DNA from: Microcebus murinus | Lineage: Eukaryota > Chordata > Mammalia > Primates > Cheirogaleidae | Assembly: GCF_040939455.1 (NCBI RefSeq) | Contig: NC_134104.1 | Span: forward strand, 139,102,501 to 139,166,500 | Length of the DNA stretch: 64,000 nt | Direction of reading: 5' to 3' | Shown: positions 25,656 to 37,421 of the stretch, in pieces | Layout: every line of letters starts with the position of its first letter | How positions within the stretch are numbered: the first letter of the stretch is position 1 | Translations under genes and position numbers: made by a program | Notes under the pieces: model-generated | What the model was told of the DNA's origin: nothing | The model's database searches: none | Seen by the model: the letters and a program-made list of their open reading frames with translations, nothing else

Positions 25656-26044
25656 AGGATTGCTTGAGCTCAGGAGTTCGAGACCAGCCTGAGCAAGAGT
25701 GAGACCTTGTTTCTACTAAAAATAGAAAAAAAAAAAAAAATAGCCAGTCAACTAAAAATGAAACGAAAAAATTAGGCAGGCATGGTGGCACATGCCTGTA
25801 GTTTGAGCTACTTGGGAGGCTGAGACAGGAAGATCACTTGAGCACAGGAGTTTGAGGATGCTGTGAGCCTGGCTGACGCCACGGCACTCACTCTAGCCCG
25901 GGCAACAAAGTGAGAGGGAGGGAGGAAGGGAGGGAGGGAGGAGGGAGGGGGGAGGGAGGGAGGGGGGAGGAAGGAAGGAAGGCAGGAAGGAAGGAAGGAA
26001 GGAAGGAAGGAAGGAAGGAAGGAAGGCAGGAAGGAAGGAAGGAA
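25656..26044 (+). mobile_element. 5'-truncated Alu whose tail became a GGGA/GGAA microsatellite
   Basis: Starts mid-left-arm at 'aggattgcttgagctcagga' and ends 'ctagcccgggcaacaaagtg', followed by the microsatellite. A 16-bp target duplication aagaaacctccactta (25640-25655, 26045-26060) encloses both Alu and microsatellite, so the repeat arose from the Alu tail after insertion. Confidence 0.93.
25913..26044 (+). repeat. (GGGA)n/(GGAA)n microsatellite
   Basis: About 130 bp of purine-only repeat: GGGA-rich at first, then about 20 GGAA-type units with two GGCA variants. All G/A on this strand. GGAA runs are a known platform for ETS-family binding; no use here can be shown from sequence. The antisense frames rich in Leu-Pro-Ser are repeat artefacts. 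Confidence 0.97.
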
Positions 26045-26087
26045 AAGAAACCTCCACTTAGAATAAAGCACTCTAAAGAAGCTTTAT

Positions 26088-26425
26088 GGCCGGGCGCTGT
26101 GGCTCACGCCTGTAATCCTAGCTCTTGGGAGGCCGAGGCGGGCGGATTGCTCAAGGTCAGGAGTTCAAAACCAGCCTGAGCAAGAGCGAGACCCCGTCTC
26201 TACTATAAATAGAAAGAAATTAATTGGCCAACTGATATATATATAAAAAAAAATTAGCCGGGCATGGTGGCGCATGCCTGTAGTCCCAGCTACTCGGGAG
26301 GCTGAGGCAGAAGGATCACTCAAGCCCAGGAGTTTGAGGTTGCTGTGAGCTAGGCTGACGCCACGGCACTCACTCTAGCCTGGACAACAAAGCGAGACTC
26401 TGTCTCAAAAAAAAAAAAAAAAAAA
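26088..26425 (+). mobile_element. Alu, young 'GCTGTGG' lemur subfamily
   Basis: Has the variant gggcgctgtggctcacgcc, the deletion giving cctagctcttgggagg, and ccaactgatatatata in the linker. Target duplication aaagaagcttta at 26075-26086 and 26426-26437. Long A tail. Shares its diagnostic changes with the copies at 37081 and 54327. Confidence 0.96.
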
Positions 26426-26700
26426 AAAGAAGCTTTAAAAGAGTCCTGCAAAGGTTCAAACTAATCTGCAAGAAACTTAACCACTTGCCAGAACGATGTC
26501 CAACGTTCTTTAAAGAGTACATAAAGTCCAATATTCAACAAAGTAAAATTTACGTTTGTCATTTTAATCAAAAAATTATTAGGCATACGAAGAAGTAGGA
26601 AAAATGTGACCCATAACCAGGAGAAAAAAAATCTGTCAAAAGAAATAGAATAAGAAATGAAAGATTATGGTGAAATTACAAAGACATTAAAACAGTTATA

Positions 26701-27125
26701 AACACACTCTATGTTCCAGGCGTTGGTGTTACAGTAGTGAACTCAACAGAGACGGCCTCATGGAGCTTACACTCCAGTAGGAAACACAGACATTCAACAA
26801 ATAAACATGCAAATAGACACATAATTGAAAATCATGGTAAATACTATTAACAGGAACAACAGCAAAATGGTGCTACGGGAGATAATAACAGAGGGAAAAT
26901 TCTTTCACACTTTCAGGCATAGAGATGATATTAAGCCAAGACCTAACGGATAAACAAGAGCTAGCCAGCCGAACAGCTGTGAGGACAGCCTCTCTGGCGG
27001 AAAGAATGGCACGTGGAAAGTCCGTGAGACAGGAAAGAGCTTAGTAGGTTCGAGAAATTAAAAGAAGGGCAGTGTTGGGGGAATACAATGAACAAGCAGG
27101 AGATGATGAGGAGGACAGAGGATGT
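26701..27125 (-). mobile_element. L2, inverted
   Basis: 'tatgttccaggcgttggtgt', 'ctcatggagcttacactcca', 'cattcaacaaataaacatg' and 'gaaagaatggcacgtggaaa' follow the inverted L2 3' end. Frames at 26961-27272 are shadows of it. Confidence 0.7.
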
Positions 27126-28020
27126 GTCAGGAAGACACAAGATGATCACCTGGTAACCCCTGGAATATAATTTGCATTTTCTTCTACTAAAACAGGAACC
27201 AATGGGGCAATTGTTCTCTTCGTTGGCTGCACTGGAACCTTGGAAAAATACTGATACTTGTATCCCAAACATAGAAATTCTGAATTGATATGGGATGTGG
27301 CTAGAACATTAGGAATTTTTAAAACTCTCCCCCCCACCCCCTGGTTCTCAGGAGGTAATTCTTAGGGGAAGATAGGGTTGAGAACCACTACACTGGAAGG
27401 TTTTAAATAGGACAGTGATGTTATTTGATTTTCAAGCTTCTGTAACCCTAACGCTATACTAATTATAAACTTGGTTACCACGTCCCCATCCTTCTAGGAA
27501 ACCAGGCTCACTTGAAACTCTTTTACCATAAATGACATCAGAGGGATCATAATGAATTCTATTACTGAGAACAATGACACCCACAGTATCCAGAGAAATG
27601 TGCCAGTTTTATCCTTCAAGTTCAAAACACCTGTTGTGGCCTAAATTGAATCAATCTGGAATAGCAAACGCCAAGTGGTTTGTATTCAGCTCATCCTACC
27701 CACGTACGTGGGCAGGATGAGGTTGGTGTCCAATTTTCTGTACTCATGTAGCCCATTTACTCACCCTGTTTCAGGCTGAGGAAGAAATCTAGCCCCATAA
27801 ACTCGCGGTCTGTTTGCTCTTCCCATGGGTCCCTGTCTCTTCAACCCTTTTCTCCATCACCACCCTCACCAGTGTCCCCCCTTCTCGTCTTCTCTGTCTT
27901 CAGCTTCAGTGGTCAGCCATTTATTTCTAACACCTGAGAAAGCTTTTGATCCACCCATGTGAACTAAAAGGGAAAGAAAGCAGTGGACAAAAGAAAGCAG
28001 CCAGCAGTGATTGACTCGTT
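27126..28020. other. Unassigned sequence containing a palindrome
   Basis: Apart from the 32-bp palindrome at 27690-27721 and a poly(C) run near 27330, no family or gene is recognised. Confidence 0.5.
27690..27721. repeat. 32-bp near-perfect palindrome
   Basis: Left arm CTCATCCTACCCACGT is followed without spacer by ACGTGGGCAGGATGAG. The two 16-bp arms are reverse complements except for one position (TACCC against GGGCA). The centre CACGTACGTG is perfectly symmetric. It could form a hairpin or cruciform or bind a dimeric factor. No flanking target duplication was found, and it is not part of a repeat I know. Confidence 0.95.
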
Positions 28021-28026
28021 GATTCA

Positions 28027-28718
<692 letters not shown>

Positions 28719-28810
28719 TTGAAGACGATCACATATATTAGCCCATGAAGAGTGGCCACTTGTTAGCACAATGTCTGTGCATTATTGTAAGAATCTCTAT
28801 CTCTTCTCAG

Positions 28811-29138
28811 TTTTTTTTATTTTTAATTGTTGTGTTTGTTTGTTTGTTTGTGATAGGGTCTCGCTCTGTTGCCCAAGCTGGAGTGCAGTGGTGTAATCAC
28901 TGCCCACTGCAACCTCCAACTCTCAGGCTCAAGCGATCCTTCTGGCTCAGCTTCCTGAGTACCTGGAACTACAGGTATGAGCCACCAGGCCCGACGAATT
29001 TATTTATTTATTATTTTGTAGACATGGAGTCTTACTATGTTGCCCAGGTTGGTCTCAAACTCCTGGCCTCAAGTGATCCTCCCACCTTCGCCTCCCAAAA
29101 TGCTTGGATTACAGGCGTGAGGAACAATGCCCAGCCTC
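28811..29138 (-). mobile_element. Alu, old (AluJ-like)
   Basis: 'gggtctcgctctgttgccca', 'gcctcaagtgatcctcccac', 'ggattacaggcgtgagg'. Without the lemur-specific linker, so it probably predates the lemur radiation. The 146-codon plus-strand frame over it is an antisense Alu artefact. A (GTTT)n run borders its tail. Confidence 0.9.
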
Positions 29139-30124
29139 TTTTTAGCTTGGAGTTGCACTGTGAAAACACCTTTACATTATCTTAATCTGGCCTATACCTA
29201 ACCCCAAATAGGTGTGACTATGTAGCATGACAGAGATAAGGGATAAATGAGGAGGAAAATAAAATAATAACATCCTTCTACATCACATGTGATAAATTAA
29301 AAAGACAGTATGGGCAAAGGCTGTTATTACAAAACAAAATTATCCTGGGAGAACACTACATTGTTAACCCCTGTCCCTTCTGAAGCACCGTCTCTGTAAT
29401 TAATTATGAAGAAAAAAGCATTCACTAGCTGAATACTAGCGCTATTATTACAAATCTCTTAGAAAAAGGACATATATGCCTGAGTGTGTACCTCACGGCA
29501 TTTGTTTGTAATTAAGATTTTATTTCATCTTGTTATTGCAAACGTCGTTAAAAAAAAATTATGTGCATGTGTATATGTATTTCCCAGAGAGATGAATCCT
29601 ATCTTGTCATTTTTAACAGATGCTTCAACTCCAATAAGTTGGTTTAGAGGAAGGAAGTACTATGAATAACAAAGCCAATAATCTTAATTGCTTCTTCTAA
29701 TTCCAAGGTCAAGAAGGCTTACTTAAACAAATAAGGGTTGATGTTTAGACAGACCCTGCCTGGTAAAAGGCCAGAGATTCCATGGGGCCCCATGGCTGCA
29801 TGAGGTTTATCCATCATGGAAGCCATATAGTCTCCACTACAGAGGACCCAAATCCTCACATCCCCAGGCCAAGTGAGTAAGACAAGAATATAATCCTAGA
29901 AAAGCCATTATTTGTATTTTTGTTTGCTTCTTACTAACTCTGTGCATGCATGCACATACATGTACATATATGTTAGGATTAAGATCATAACATATATGAT
30001 ATTATATATCTGTTGACCCTAAGATATTAACTTTTATATAGATACATATGTAATAGATATATGAGTTATTCTTCAAAAGTATAATTTTTGATGAGGAAAA
30101 GATATCCCATCCTATGATATATTA
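29139..30124. other. Unassigned AT-rich sequence
   Basis: AT-rich with alternating purine/pyrimidine (tgcatgcatgcacatacatg) near 29940-29970. No gene or family recognised. Confidence 0.5.
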
Positions 30125-30330
30125 TATTTTTAAGCCATTCCTATTATTTGACAGGTTGTTTTCAATTCTTTCACAATCATAAATAATGTAGCAATAGATA
30201 CCCCTGTTCATAAAGCTTTGTCCACACCTTTGATTATTTTCTTGGGATAATTTTTTAGAGAATAAATAATTGAGTGAAAGAGGAGAAACATTTATTGAAG
30301 ACTTTTTTTCTCAGTGCCATAATAGCTACC
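30125..30330 (-). mobile_element. Old L1 fragment, inverted
   Basis: 'gttgttttcaattctttcac', 'aataatgtagcaatagatac', 'cataaagctttgtccacacc', 'tcttgggataattttttaga' follow the common inverted L1M 3' segment. Confidence 0.6.
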
Positions 30331-30439
30331 AGAAAGTTTGTACTATTTTTTCTTCCAACAAGGAGTAAAAGTTTTACTCTCTCACTGACACAAGAAAACC
30401 TGGCCTAAAAACTATAAACTTAACATTGAAATATCAGAG

Positions 30440-30631
30440 CAGTAACTTCTCAGCTTGGATGATTTTGCCCCCAGGGGACACTTGGCAATGCCTGGAGACA
30501 TTTTTGGTGGTCACAACTGGTAGGTAGAGGCCAAGGATGCTGTTAAACATCCTACAATGCACAGGGCAGCCCCACAACAAAGAATTATCCATCACAAAAT
30601 ATCGACAGAGTGGAAGTTGAGAAACTACACT
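30440..30631 (+). mobile_element. MER5A-like hAT-Charlie MITE
   Basis: 'gattttgcccccaggggaca', 'tggcaatgcctggagacatt', 'catcctacaatgcacagggc', 'aacaaagaattatccatcac', ending near gttgagaaactac. Good match to MER5A order. Confidence 0.9.
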
Positions 30632-30944
30632 AGAGGCATCCCCTTTAAAACCAGAACCAGAACAGCTGCTCTCCACCACCAGTACCAAGTTCATGCTCTT
30701 GGAAGTTCAAATCAATATAGTAAGGACAAAATATAAGTCAGAGAATTAGTCGCAAGAAGAAGACAAAATTATCAATACTTCAGAACACATAATTACACAT
30801 TTAAAAATAAAACAGAATTAACTGAAAAAATAGCATGAGTAGAGACTATTACCCTACTGTTTCTTCTTCCCAATAAAGAACTATTAATAACTCCCTGCCA
30901 GGTAAACCTGACTGTATAGTAGTCACATATATTTACATATTTAT

Positions 30945-31610
30945 TGATTGAAATCTTTATTGAGCACCTACTAGGTCCCTGGTATATTTCTCAACACCCG
31001 TTATACACAGTGTATCAGAAACCACGTCTCTTAGCTGGTGGAGCTTGTATGTTTGTGTGAAAAGACAGCCCCCGAAAAAGCACATGAATACGTAAGTATA
31101 CAGTGTTTGAGTTGGTGATGAGTTCTATGGAAAAAAAAAAAAAATCAGGGCAAAGAAGAGAGTTCTTAGAGGGGAAGAAGAACAAGATCTTATTTGTCTT
31201 ACAAGGGTGTTGTATTTGTCCTATAATATAAGGATTTTGGCTTTTACTCTGGGGAGTTCAGAAGCCATTGGAGGATTTTGCAAAGCAGTGGCACGTTCTC
31301 ATACGCGTTTTCAAAAGACGTCATATGGCCAGTGTGTTGAGAATAGACTTTTAAGGGTAAAAAGTGGAAGCAGGTAACAGAGAAGCCAGAAACAAGGCTA
31401 GATAGGGATCTGCAGGCCATTATAAAGATTTTTGGATCTTACTCTGAGGGAGATGGAAAAACCTCAGAGAGTTTTGAACAAAGGCGTAATACGATCAGAC
31501 TCAGATTTTAAAAGGAACACTCTGGCCGTTGTGTGGAAAACATACTGTGTAGGAATGAGAGGCAGATGCAGAAACAATAGAGGAAAACAGTCTTTTCATG
31601 CTAGCAGGAT
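30945..31610 (-). mobile_element. L2, inverted, long fragment
   Basis: Begins with the inverted L2 3' end 'tattgagcacctactaggtc', then 'ggcttttactctggggagtt', 'gaagccattggaggattttg' and, again at 31436-31520, 'cttactctgagggagatgga', 'acgatcagactcagatttta'. The motif block 'cttttactctg...ggagg' occurs twice, about 200 bp apart, suggesting an internal duplication or two L2 pieces. Confidence 0.7.
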
Positions 31611-32592
31611 AATTCTAGCTCCTTTCTTCATCCATTATTGTCCAGCTCAATCTTAAATGGTACAGATAGACCAGTAAGGAAATAGCATTGCTTTTCTATC
31701 TCTTGGCAAGCCAGCGTTAGTTAAAAGGCTTTCAAAATAAATTAAGTTGGTAAATTTCCTGTTTGTTTCATCTTGGCTTAGTAGGACCACCTGGTAGTTT
31801 CTTTTGTACAAGGGAGGATTGAGTTACTTGACCCTGGGATTTTAGGAAAGAGTTAAATCTCACAGCCAGAGTCGCTATCGGATTCTAAAGTCTTCCATAA
31901 CCATTCTTGGGGATGATTTGTTAGCCTTGCAGACTGGAGCAATCTATACGTGAGCCTTTTTAAAGGAGCAAAACCTTGAAAGTGCTCCCAGCTATCACTG
32001 GTTCCTTTTTCATGAATCCTTTTCAGCGTCAGGCTCTGTTCATTAATGTCTGATCTTGATAGGTCACCCAGAAGAAAGGAATTATATCCTCCTCTAGACA
32101 GACACCTTGATGTGAATCAAAGGTTCAAAGTTACTGAAATAAGGAGAGAAGCCAAACCACAAAAGGCTTAATCAATTCTATTTCAAAGAAGATGGGGACC
32201 CATGACCAAGCTGAGCATCACGTTCCTTAATGATTCCTTTCAAGGACTTAAAAAAGATTTTCTTTGGCTTAACAGCTGACTTTGAGAAATGAAGACCAAG
32301 TCTATTCTTTTACTACATTGCAGATTTTGACTTTGTGGTTATCAACATAATGGGAGCTGTATTTGGTTAGCAGTAGTTGATGATTGAGTCTTAGGGACAC
32401 GCAAGTGGTTGTCACAGCTTGGGAGCAAGGCACAGTGGGAATATCCACAGGAGCACAGAGCAGCTGAGGGAAAGACCTGACGCTTGAACCATACACCAGG
32501 CAGGTACTGAGGGAAGTGGTCTGAATTCAGGACAAGCCCCAGACTTGGACGGAGATGGTGAGTCCAAGGAAGAGAGGTGGTGATGCAGAAAA
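31611..32592. other. Unassigned sequence
   Basis: No repeat or gene recognised; runs into the LTR whose left edge is uncertain. Confidence 0.45.
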
Positions 32593-32852
32593 TGTCAGGT
32601 GCCAGGACTCGGCCGCTTGCCACCTCCCCATTGCTCTGCATCTCTGCGGACCAGTGCTGTGGGTGGCCAGTTGGAAGGCATGCTGCTGGGGCTGGGCTGC
32701 AGCAGAGACCCGCCCAGGGCCCCTCGGCAGAGAGCCCCTTACCACTGGGACCCCACGTGCTGGAATGCCCCAGGCCCACATGTCGCTGCCTATTTCCAGC
32801 CACCGATGCTTGCGTGATCCTGATTGGGTAATTTTTGAAACCCACTGTTTTT

Positions 32853-32948
32853 GATTGGATGTTAAAGTCTGTTGGTGATTGGATGTTAAAGCTTGATGTT
32901 GATTGGCTGTTAAAGCTTGTAGTTGATTGGACGCTTTTTGAGCCCTAC
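32853..32948 (+). promoter_or_regulatory. 24-bp tandem array of inverted CCAAT boxes in LTR U3
   Basis: The motif gattgg starts at 32853, 32877, 32901 and 32925, exactly 24 bp apart, with a fifth at 32822. Units read gattggatgttaaagcttgt with small variations. ATTGG is the reverse complement of CCAAT, the NF-Y site. The array lies about 25-130 bp upstream of the TATA box. Confidence 0.85.
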
Positions 32949-32954
32949 CAAGGG

Positions 32955-32962
32955 TATAAAAG
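32955..32962 (+). promoter_or_regulatory. TATA box of the LTR
   Basis: TATAAAAG, correctly placed between the CCAAT array and the AATAAA signal. Transcription would start around 32985 by the usual 25-30 bp spacing (inference). Confidence 0.75.
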
Positions 32963-33046
32963 CAGGAGCAGAAGGGGCGGAAGGGTCAGAAGATCGGATG
33001 TGTGAAGAGAGCGGTAATGCTAGGTGTGCTGACCTTGCAGTAGAAG

Positions 33047-33052
33047 AATAAA
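33047..33052 (+). terminator. LTR polyadenylation signal AATAAA
   Basis: AATAAA about 90 bp after the TATA box, followed by a T-rich/GT-rich stretch (ggctgttttccgactcttcg and tgtgctgct), the usual R/U5 arrangement. Confidence 0.7.
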
Positions 33053-33141
33053 GGCTGTTTTCCGACTCTTCGTGTGCTGCTCGGTCCTTTCCTTGGTCAA
33101 ACGAATAAGAGCTGTGACAAGAGCTGTACACACTGCCACAA

Positions 33142-33802
33142 CAGTGGGAGGCAGCAGGCACCTAGGTAGACACCCAGTCTTATGTACTAGTCAGCACAGA
33201 AAGTGGATGGGAAACCTACCTCTCAAGGGAACACATGTTACCCAAGTATCATTCCGGGAGTCTCCCATCCTAGTTCCGGTTGTCAACAAGGCAGCCACGA
33301 CTGGAACACTAGACTGTACAGTTCTTGAAAGAGGAGTGTTTCTGACATGCTATAGTTTCTCAGTGACTTTCCATTGAATCGAAGATTGTTTGCATGAATA
33401 GATGCATGGGTGAATCTAGGCAGATGACTCCATTTTAAGCAACCAGATGGAAGAGCAGAAGCTGCTGGCATATTTCTCTGTTGGTTCATCTCTAAACCTA
33501 TATTCAGGAATCATCTGTGTACCTGATTTTGACTTACTGGGAAAGGCCAAGGAAGCTGTTCTGTTTCAGGGTCTGGTCTTATTGCTCCTTTCAATAAGAT
33601 CCCATCAAACAACAAACAAGCTTTCAGTAGATTCAGGGGCTTCTTTAACTTTTATTCAAGTGTGGTATAACTTTCTTTTAATGCTTTTAGAGTCAGTAAT
33701 GGAGATTTATAGAAGAAAGAAGCAGAGAAATTCTAAAACCATAGGGAAGATGCTGAACCAACAGAATTACTGGGCAAGGGGGCGGTAGGTGAGTACTAGA
33801 AT
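33142..33802. other. Unassigned sequence
   Basis: No family recognised. Open frames at 33072-33377 and 33447-33788 show no known domain. Confidence 0.5.
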
Positions 33803-33817
33803 GAAAATAGAATGGAG

Positions 33818-34159
33818 GGCCGGACACGGTGGCTCACGCCTATAATCCTAGCATTCTGGGAGGCCGAGGCAGAAGGATTGCTCAAGGTCAGGAGTTCGAA
33901 ACCAGCCTGAGCAAGAGTGAGACCCCATCTCTACTGTAAATAGAAAGAAATTAATTGGCCAACTAAAACTATATATACAAAAAAATCAGCCGGGCATGGT
34001 GGCACATGCCTGTAGTCCAAGCTACTTGGGAGGCTGAGGCAGCAGGATGGCTTGAGCCCAGGAGTTGGAGGTTGCTGTGAGCTAGGCTGACGCCATGGCA
34101 CTCACTCTGGCCTGGGCAACAAAGTGAGACTCTATCTCAAAAAAAAAAAGGAAAGAAAA
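33818..34159 (+). mobile_element. Alu, lemur type
   Basis: Starts ggccggacacggtggctcac and carries the lemur linker. Perfect 15-bp target duplication gaaaatagaatggag (33803-33817, 34160-34174). Confidence 0.95.
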
Positions 34160-34174
34160 GAAAATAGAATGGAG

Positions 34175-34689
34175 AAGAGAGAGTCTCAGAGTCTGCTTTG
34201 GTCAATAGCTCTTTACCTTCACCACAAAACAGATCTGGTTTGCCTTCCATCAGATACTTCCGCCTGTTCTACCTTCTTAACCCATGCTGCTGAACAAGGG
34301 CAAGAGGCAAGTCATCTGGCCAGAGATAGCTCTAGTCAGAAGGTCACTTCAACAGATGTGAGGGTATGTATTTGCTAGTTCCTGCTCTTGATTTTTTTTT
34401 TTACACATTGTTATTTATCTCTGAGCCTACTAGGCTACATGTTGTGCTCTGAACAAGCCCTGGAACTTCCCACCTAATTTTCTTTGCCAATGTGATTGCC
34501 CCTGCCTGACCAGGCCTTCTCACCACCTTCCCCTTTGGAAGCATTGGCTGTGTCTTGAAGCCTGCCCCTAACACACCCTCTACCACCACGGTGCCTCTCA
34601 GGGGCACTTGGCCCTTCCCTTGGACCACAGTTGGGCCCTTCCTTAAGGTCTGATCTTAAAACTCTTAGTCTTTACCAGCTACTAGCACG
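34175..34689. other. Unassigned sequence
   Basis: Nothing recognised. Confidence 0.5.
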
Positions 34690-34860
34690 CCACCTAATCT
34701 CCCTAAGACTCAAATTTATTATCTGAGAAACAGGGATGCCACCTGTATTGCTTCTCTCAGAATACCATGCTAAAATGAGGGATAGGTGTGGGAACACTGT
34801 GAAAACTGTGCGGTGCTTTGCAATGATGATGAGAACTGTTCTAGATAAGAACTTTTAGAA
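34690..34860 (+). mobile_element. MIR SINE, decayed
   Basis: 'cctaatctccctaagactca', 'tattatctgagaaacaggga' and 'gtgcggtgctttgcaatgat' match MIR order weakly. Confidence 0.5.
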
Positions 34861-36135
34861 CATCTTAAACTCTGAAAAGCTGATGATGCTCCCCCAATGT
34901 GAAACAATAAAACTATAAAAATAGTTAAGCATAATACAAATTGTAAGGGTGAATAAAGTAGGAGGATGACTATTTCAATGCTTAATCTTTGTGAAAAATC
35001 ATATTCTGTTCTTTCTTTGCCTTTTCAGCTCGTTCTGTATCTTGGCTTTACTGGTTTCCCAAGCGTAATGATTTCTGTAGTGCTGCATTTTCAGCCATTT
35101 ACTAGAGTGGAGGTTCCTTGAAGCCTCTGTCTCAGCTAGAAAATAGCCAGTGCTCAATGACTATTTGCTAAATCAAATTCCTCCTCTTGACACTTTGCAG
35201 AAACGTGTCTTTTATGTGAGCAGGAAGCTCCACAAATAATAAGAAACGCAAATGGCTCTGAGCAGTCATACCTCGATCACTCAACAGGAAATTATTAAAA
35301 GCTACATATACATAATTCAGAACTTGGAACAATGGCATATTATTTTTAAAATGGGAAAAGCAGTCCATGCCCTTCCAAAACGGGGATTTAAAAATGAGAC
35401 CGCCATGGGAAGGAGTCATTGAAACCTAACTGGGGAAGGGGAGGGGCGAATAAAGAAACTCCTAAGCAAATTCTTGAAAATACCAAGTTATCAGAAGTCA
35501 TAGCTGGAATTAAAGTTGAAGTGGATCTTGGCTGGTATTTCACCTCACCCACCCACCCACCCACCCAAATATAAGCTCTTACCCACATTCAACAAAGGAT
35601 CATAGCGCAAGCGTGTGAGTATGACAATCCCCATGAGGGCACCTTGCTTCCTTCTGCCGGCCTCCGTGATTTCCATCCATGCTGATCCTCATTCCTGGAG
35701 AGAAGGTTATGACTCAGCACTTTCTGTGGCTATACGCTGTCTAGAAATCCATGGCATTTTGCTTTCCATGGGGATCTACAGGCATGTCCTCAGTGCCCTC
35801 ATTTCTCCCTCATTTCTTTCAATTTCCTTCTGCCTCTGGTCCTCCATAATCAGTATTTTATCTGCCCAACACCGTTCTTTTTACCATTTTTTCTCCATGC
35901 TGCTCAGGCTTTTAACAAAATGCATTCTCCCGGGGAGTTGCATACTCAAGAGTCTCATCCTCATCTGTTTTGAACTTCCCGGAGCCACTGTGACAAGGAT
36001 AAATGCATTTGTTTTTTAAAAAATAACATGAGAATCAACTTCCACCCAAAGCATTACACCAGAAAAAAACTTTATTCCACTTATTTTAACTTTTTATTTG
36101 CTTATTCGCTTCAATTTTCTACTGGGGGCAGAAAT
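34861..36135. other. Unassigned sequence with (CCCA)n tract
   Basis: Short L2-like tail at 35100-35170 ('ccagtgctcaatgactattt') and a (CCCA)5 run at 35547-35569. The 134-codon frame at 35615-36019 is hydrophobic but has no recognised domain and no coding context. Confidence 0.5.
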
Positions 36136-36139
36136 TAGT

Positions 36140-36310
36140 AAGGATAGTAGTTACAGAATGGTCTTTGCCATCAGAGAAAACTGTCACTACCTACCAGCTG
36201 TGGACCTTGGGGAAACCACTTCACTGCCTTGAGCTTTAGTTTCCTCTTCTGTAAAATGGGAATAACAATGAGATAACACAGAAATAGCGCTTAGCCTGGT
36301 GCCACGCCAT
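36140..36310 (+). mobile_element. MIR SINE
   Basis: 'accttggggaaaccacttca', 'tttagtttcctcttctgtaa', 'aatgggaataacaatgagat', 'gcgcttagcctggtgcc'. Clear MIR. Confidence 0.85.
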
Positions 36311-36543
36311 TTCCAACTTCCCTGCTCCCCTAATGCTATTTTCCTTCGTTTCCAAAATAAACACGTATAATTGAATTCCGGTCTCTGGTTCTGCTTCTGG
36401 TGTAAAGAGAAGCAAACATTAACAAAACAGCTTGGAGCAGAGCTTGGTAGCAGAATGTTACTTGAATGTTCTTTGTTGGGGTTTTTTCAGTGCGGGGCAA
36501 GTAGACATTGAGGAGTTGGCTCCAGGTCAAAACCCCATGTGCG

Positions 36544-36881
<338 letters not shown>

Positions 36882-37080
36882 AACCCCATGTGCGATCTTT
36901 CAGTTTTTACCCGACAGGCCTCATGAAGGAAAGCTGCCCTCCCCACGCCAGACTTTGGGCACCATCTGGGGGAGCTACAGTCAAGGACTGGGGCAGGCCA
37001 TGGTCTCACCATCGAGGCCTCCTTATCATGGGGTCCCTCCACTGAGGCCTTTCTTGGGCCTCTGCCAAGATCTCTGCCAA

Positions 37081-37407
37081 GGCCGGGCGCTGTGGCTCAC
37101 GCCTGTAATCCTAGCTCTTGGGAGGCCGAGGCGGGCGGATTGCTCAAGGTCAGGAGTTCAAAACCAGCCTGAGCAAGAGCGAGACCCCGTCTCTACTATA
37201 AATAGAAAGAAATTAATTGGCCAACTGATATATATATAAAAAATTAGCCGGGCATGGTGGCGCATGCCTGTAGTCCCAGCTACCCGGGAGGCTGAGGCAG
37301 AAGGATCACTCGAGCCCAGGAGTTTGAGGTTGCTGTGAGCTACGCTGATGCCACGGCACTCACTCTAGCCTGGGCAACAAAGCGAGACTCTGTCTCAAAA
37401 AAAAAAA
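37081..37407 (+). mobile_element. Alu, young 'GCTGTGG' lemur subfamily
   Basis: Same diagnostic changes as the 26088 copy (gcgctgtgg, agctcttggg, actgatatata). Perfect duplication aagatctctgccaa (37067-37080, 37408-37421). Lies about 200 bp downstream of another young Alu in the same orientation. Confidence 0.96.
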
Positions 37408-37421
37408 AAGATCTCTGCCAA

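Larger units (their letters stand above)
24890..26700 (+). mobile_element. Decayed L1M 5' region, interrupted by later insertions
   Basis: Fragments at 24890-25450 and 26438-26700 look like the 5'UTR/ORF1 side of old L1s, notably 'gcatacgaagaagtaggaaa', 'aatgtgacccataaccagga' and 'tctgtcaaaagaaatag'. MER5A, a truncated Alu with its GGAA tail, and a young Alu lie between them. Assignment of the left part is weaker. Confidence 0.5.
32593..33141 (+). mobile_element. Apparent solo ERV LTR (class I-like)
   Basis: LTR architecture in one orientation: a GC-rich U3 start (tgtcaggtgccaggactcgg), a 24-bp CCAAT-box array, TATAAAAG at 32955, AATAAA at 33047, then 'ctcggtcctttccttggtca' and 'aagagctgtgacaagagctg', typical of gammaretrovirus-like U5 ends. 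No gag, pol or env lies on either side, so it appears to be a solo LTR left by recombination. Ends are estimates, and no clean target duplication was found. Confidence 0.7.

Noticed and set aside
25913..26044. CRISPR-like or satellite array
   Set aside because: Unit is 4 bp without spacers; it is a simple microsatellite.
25808..26179. Pro/Leu/Ser-rich and Arg/Gly/Glu-rich frames
   Set aside because: Artefacts of the GGGA/GGAA microsatellite read in either direction.
28745..29185. 146-codon plus-strand frame
   Set aside because: It is translation of an inverted Alu on the wrong strand; the peptide has typical Alu antisense wording (SVAQAGVQW).
32342..32854. Several overlapping frames on both strands
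   Set aside because: They lie over and just upstream of the LTR U3; GC-rich composition removes stops. No protein similarity.
34822..34885. C/D-box snoRNA-like pattern (atgatga ... ctga)
   Set aside because: Boxes are present but the flanking bases do not form the required terminal stem, and the region is a decayed MIR tail.
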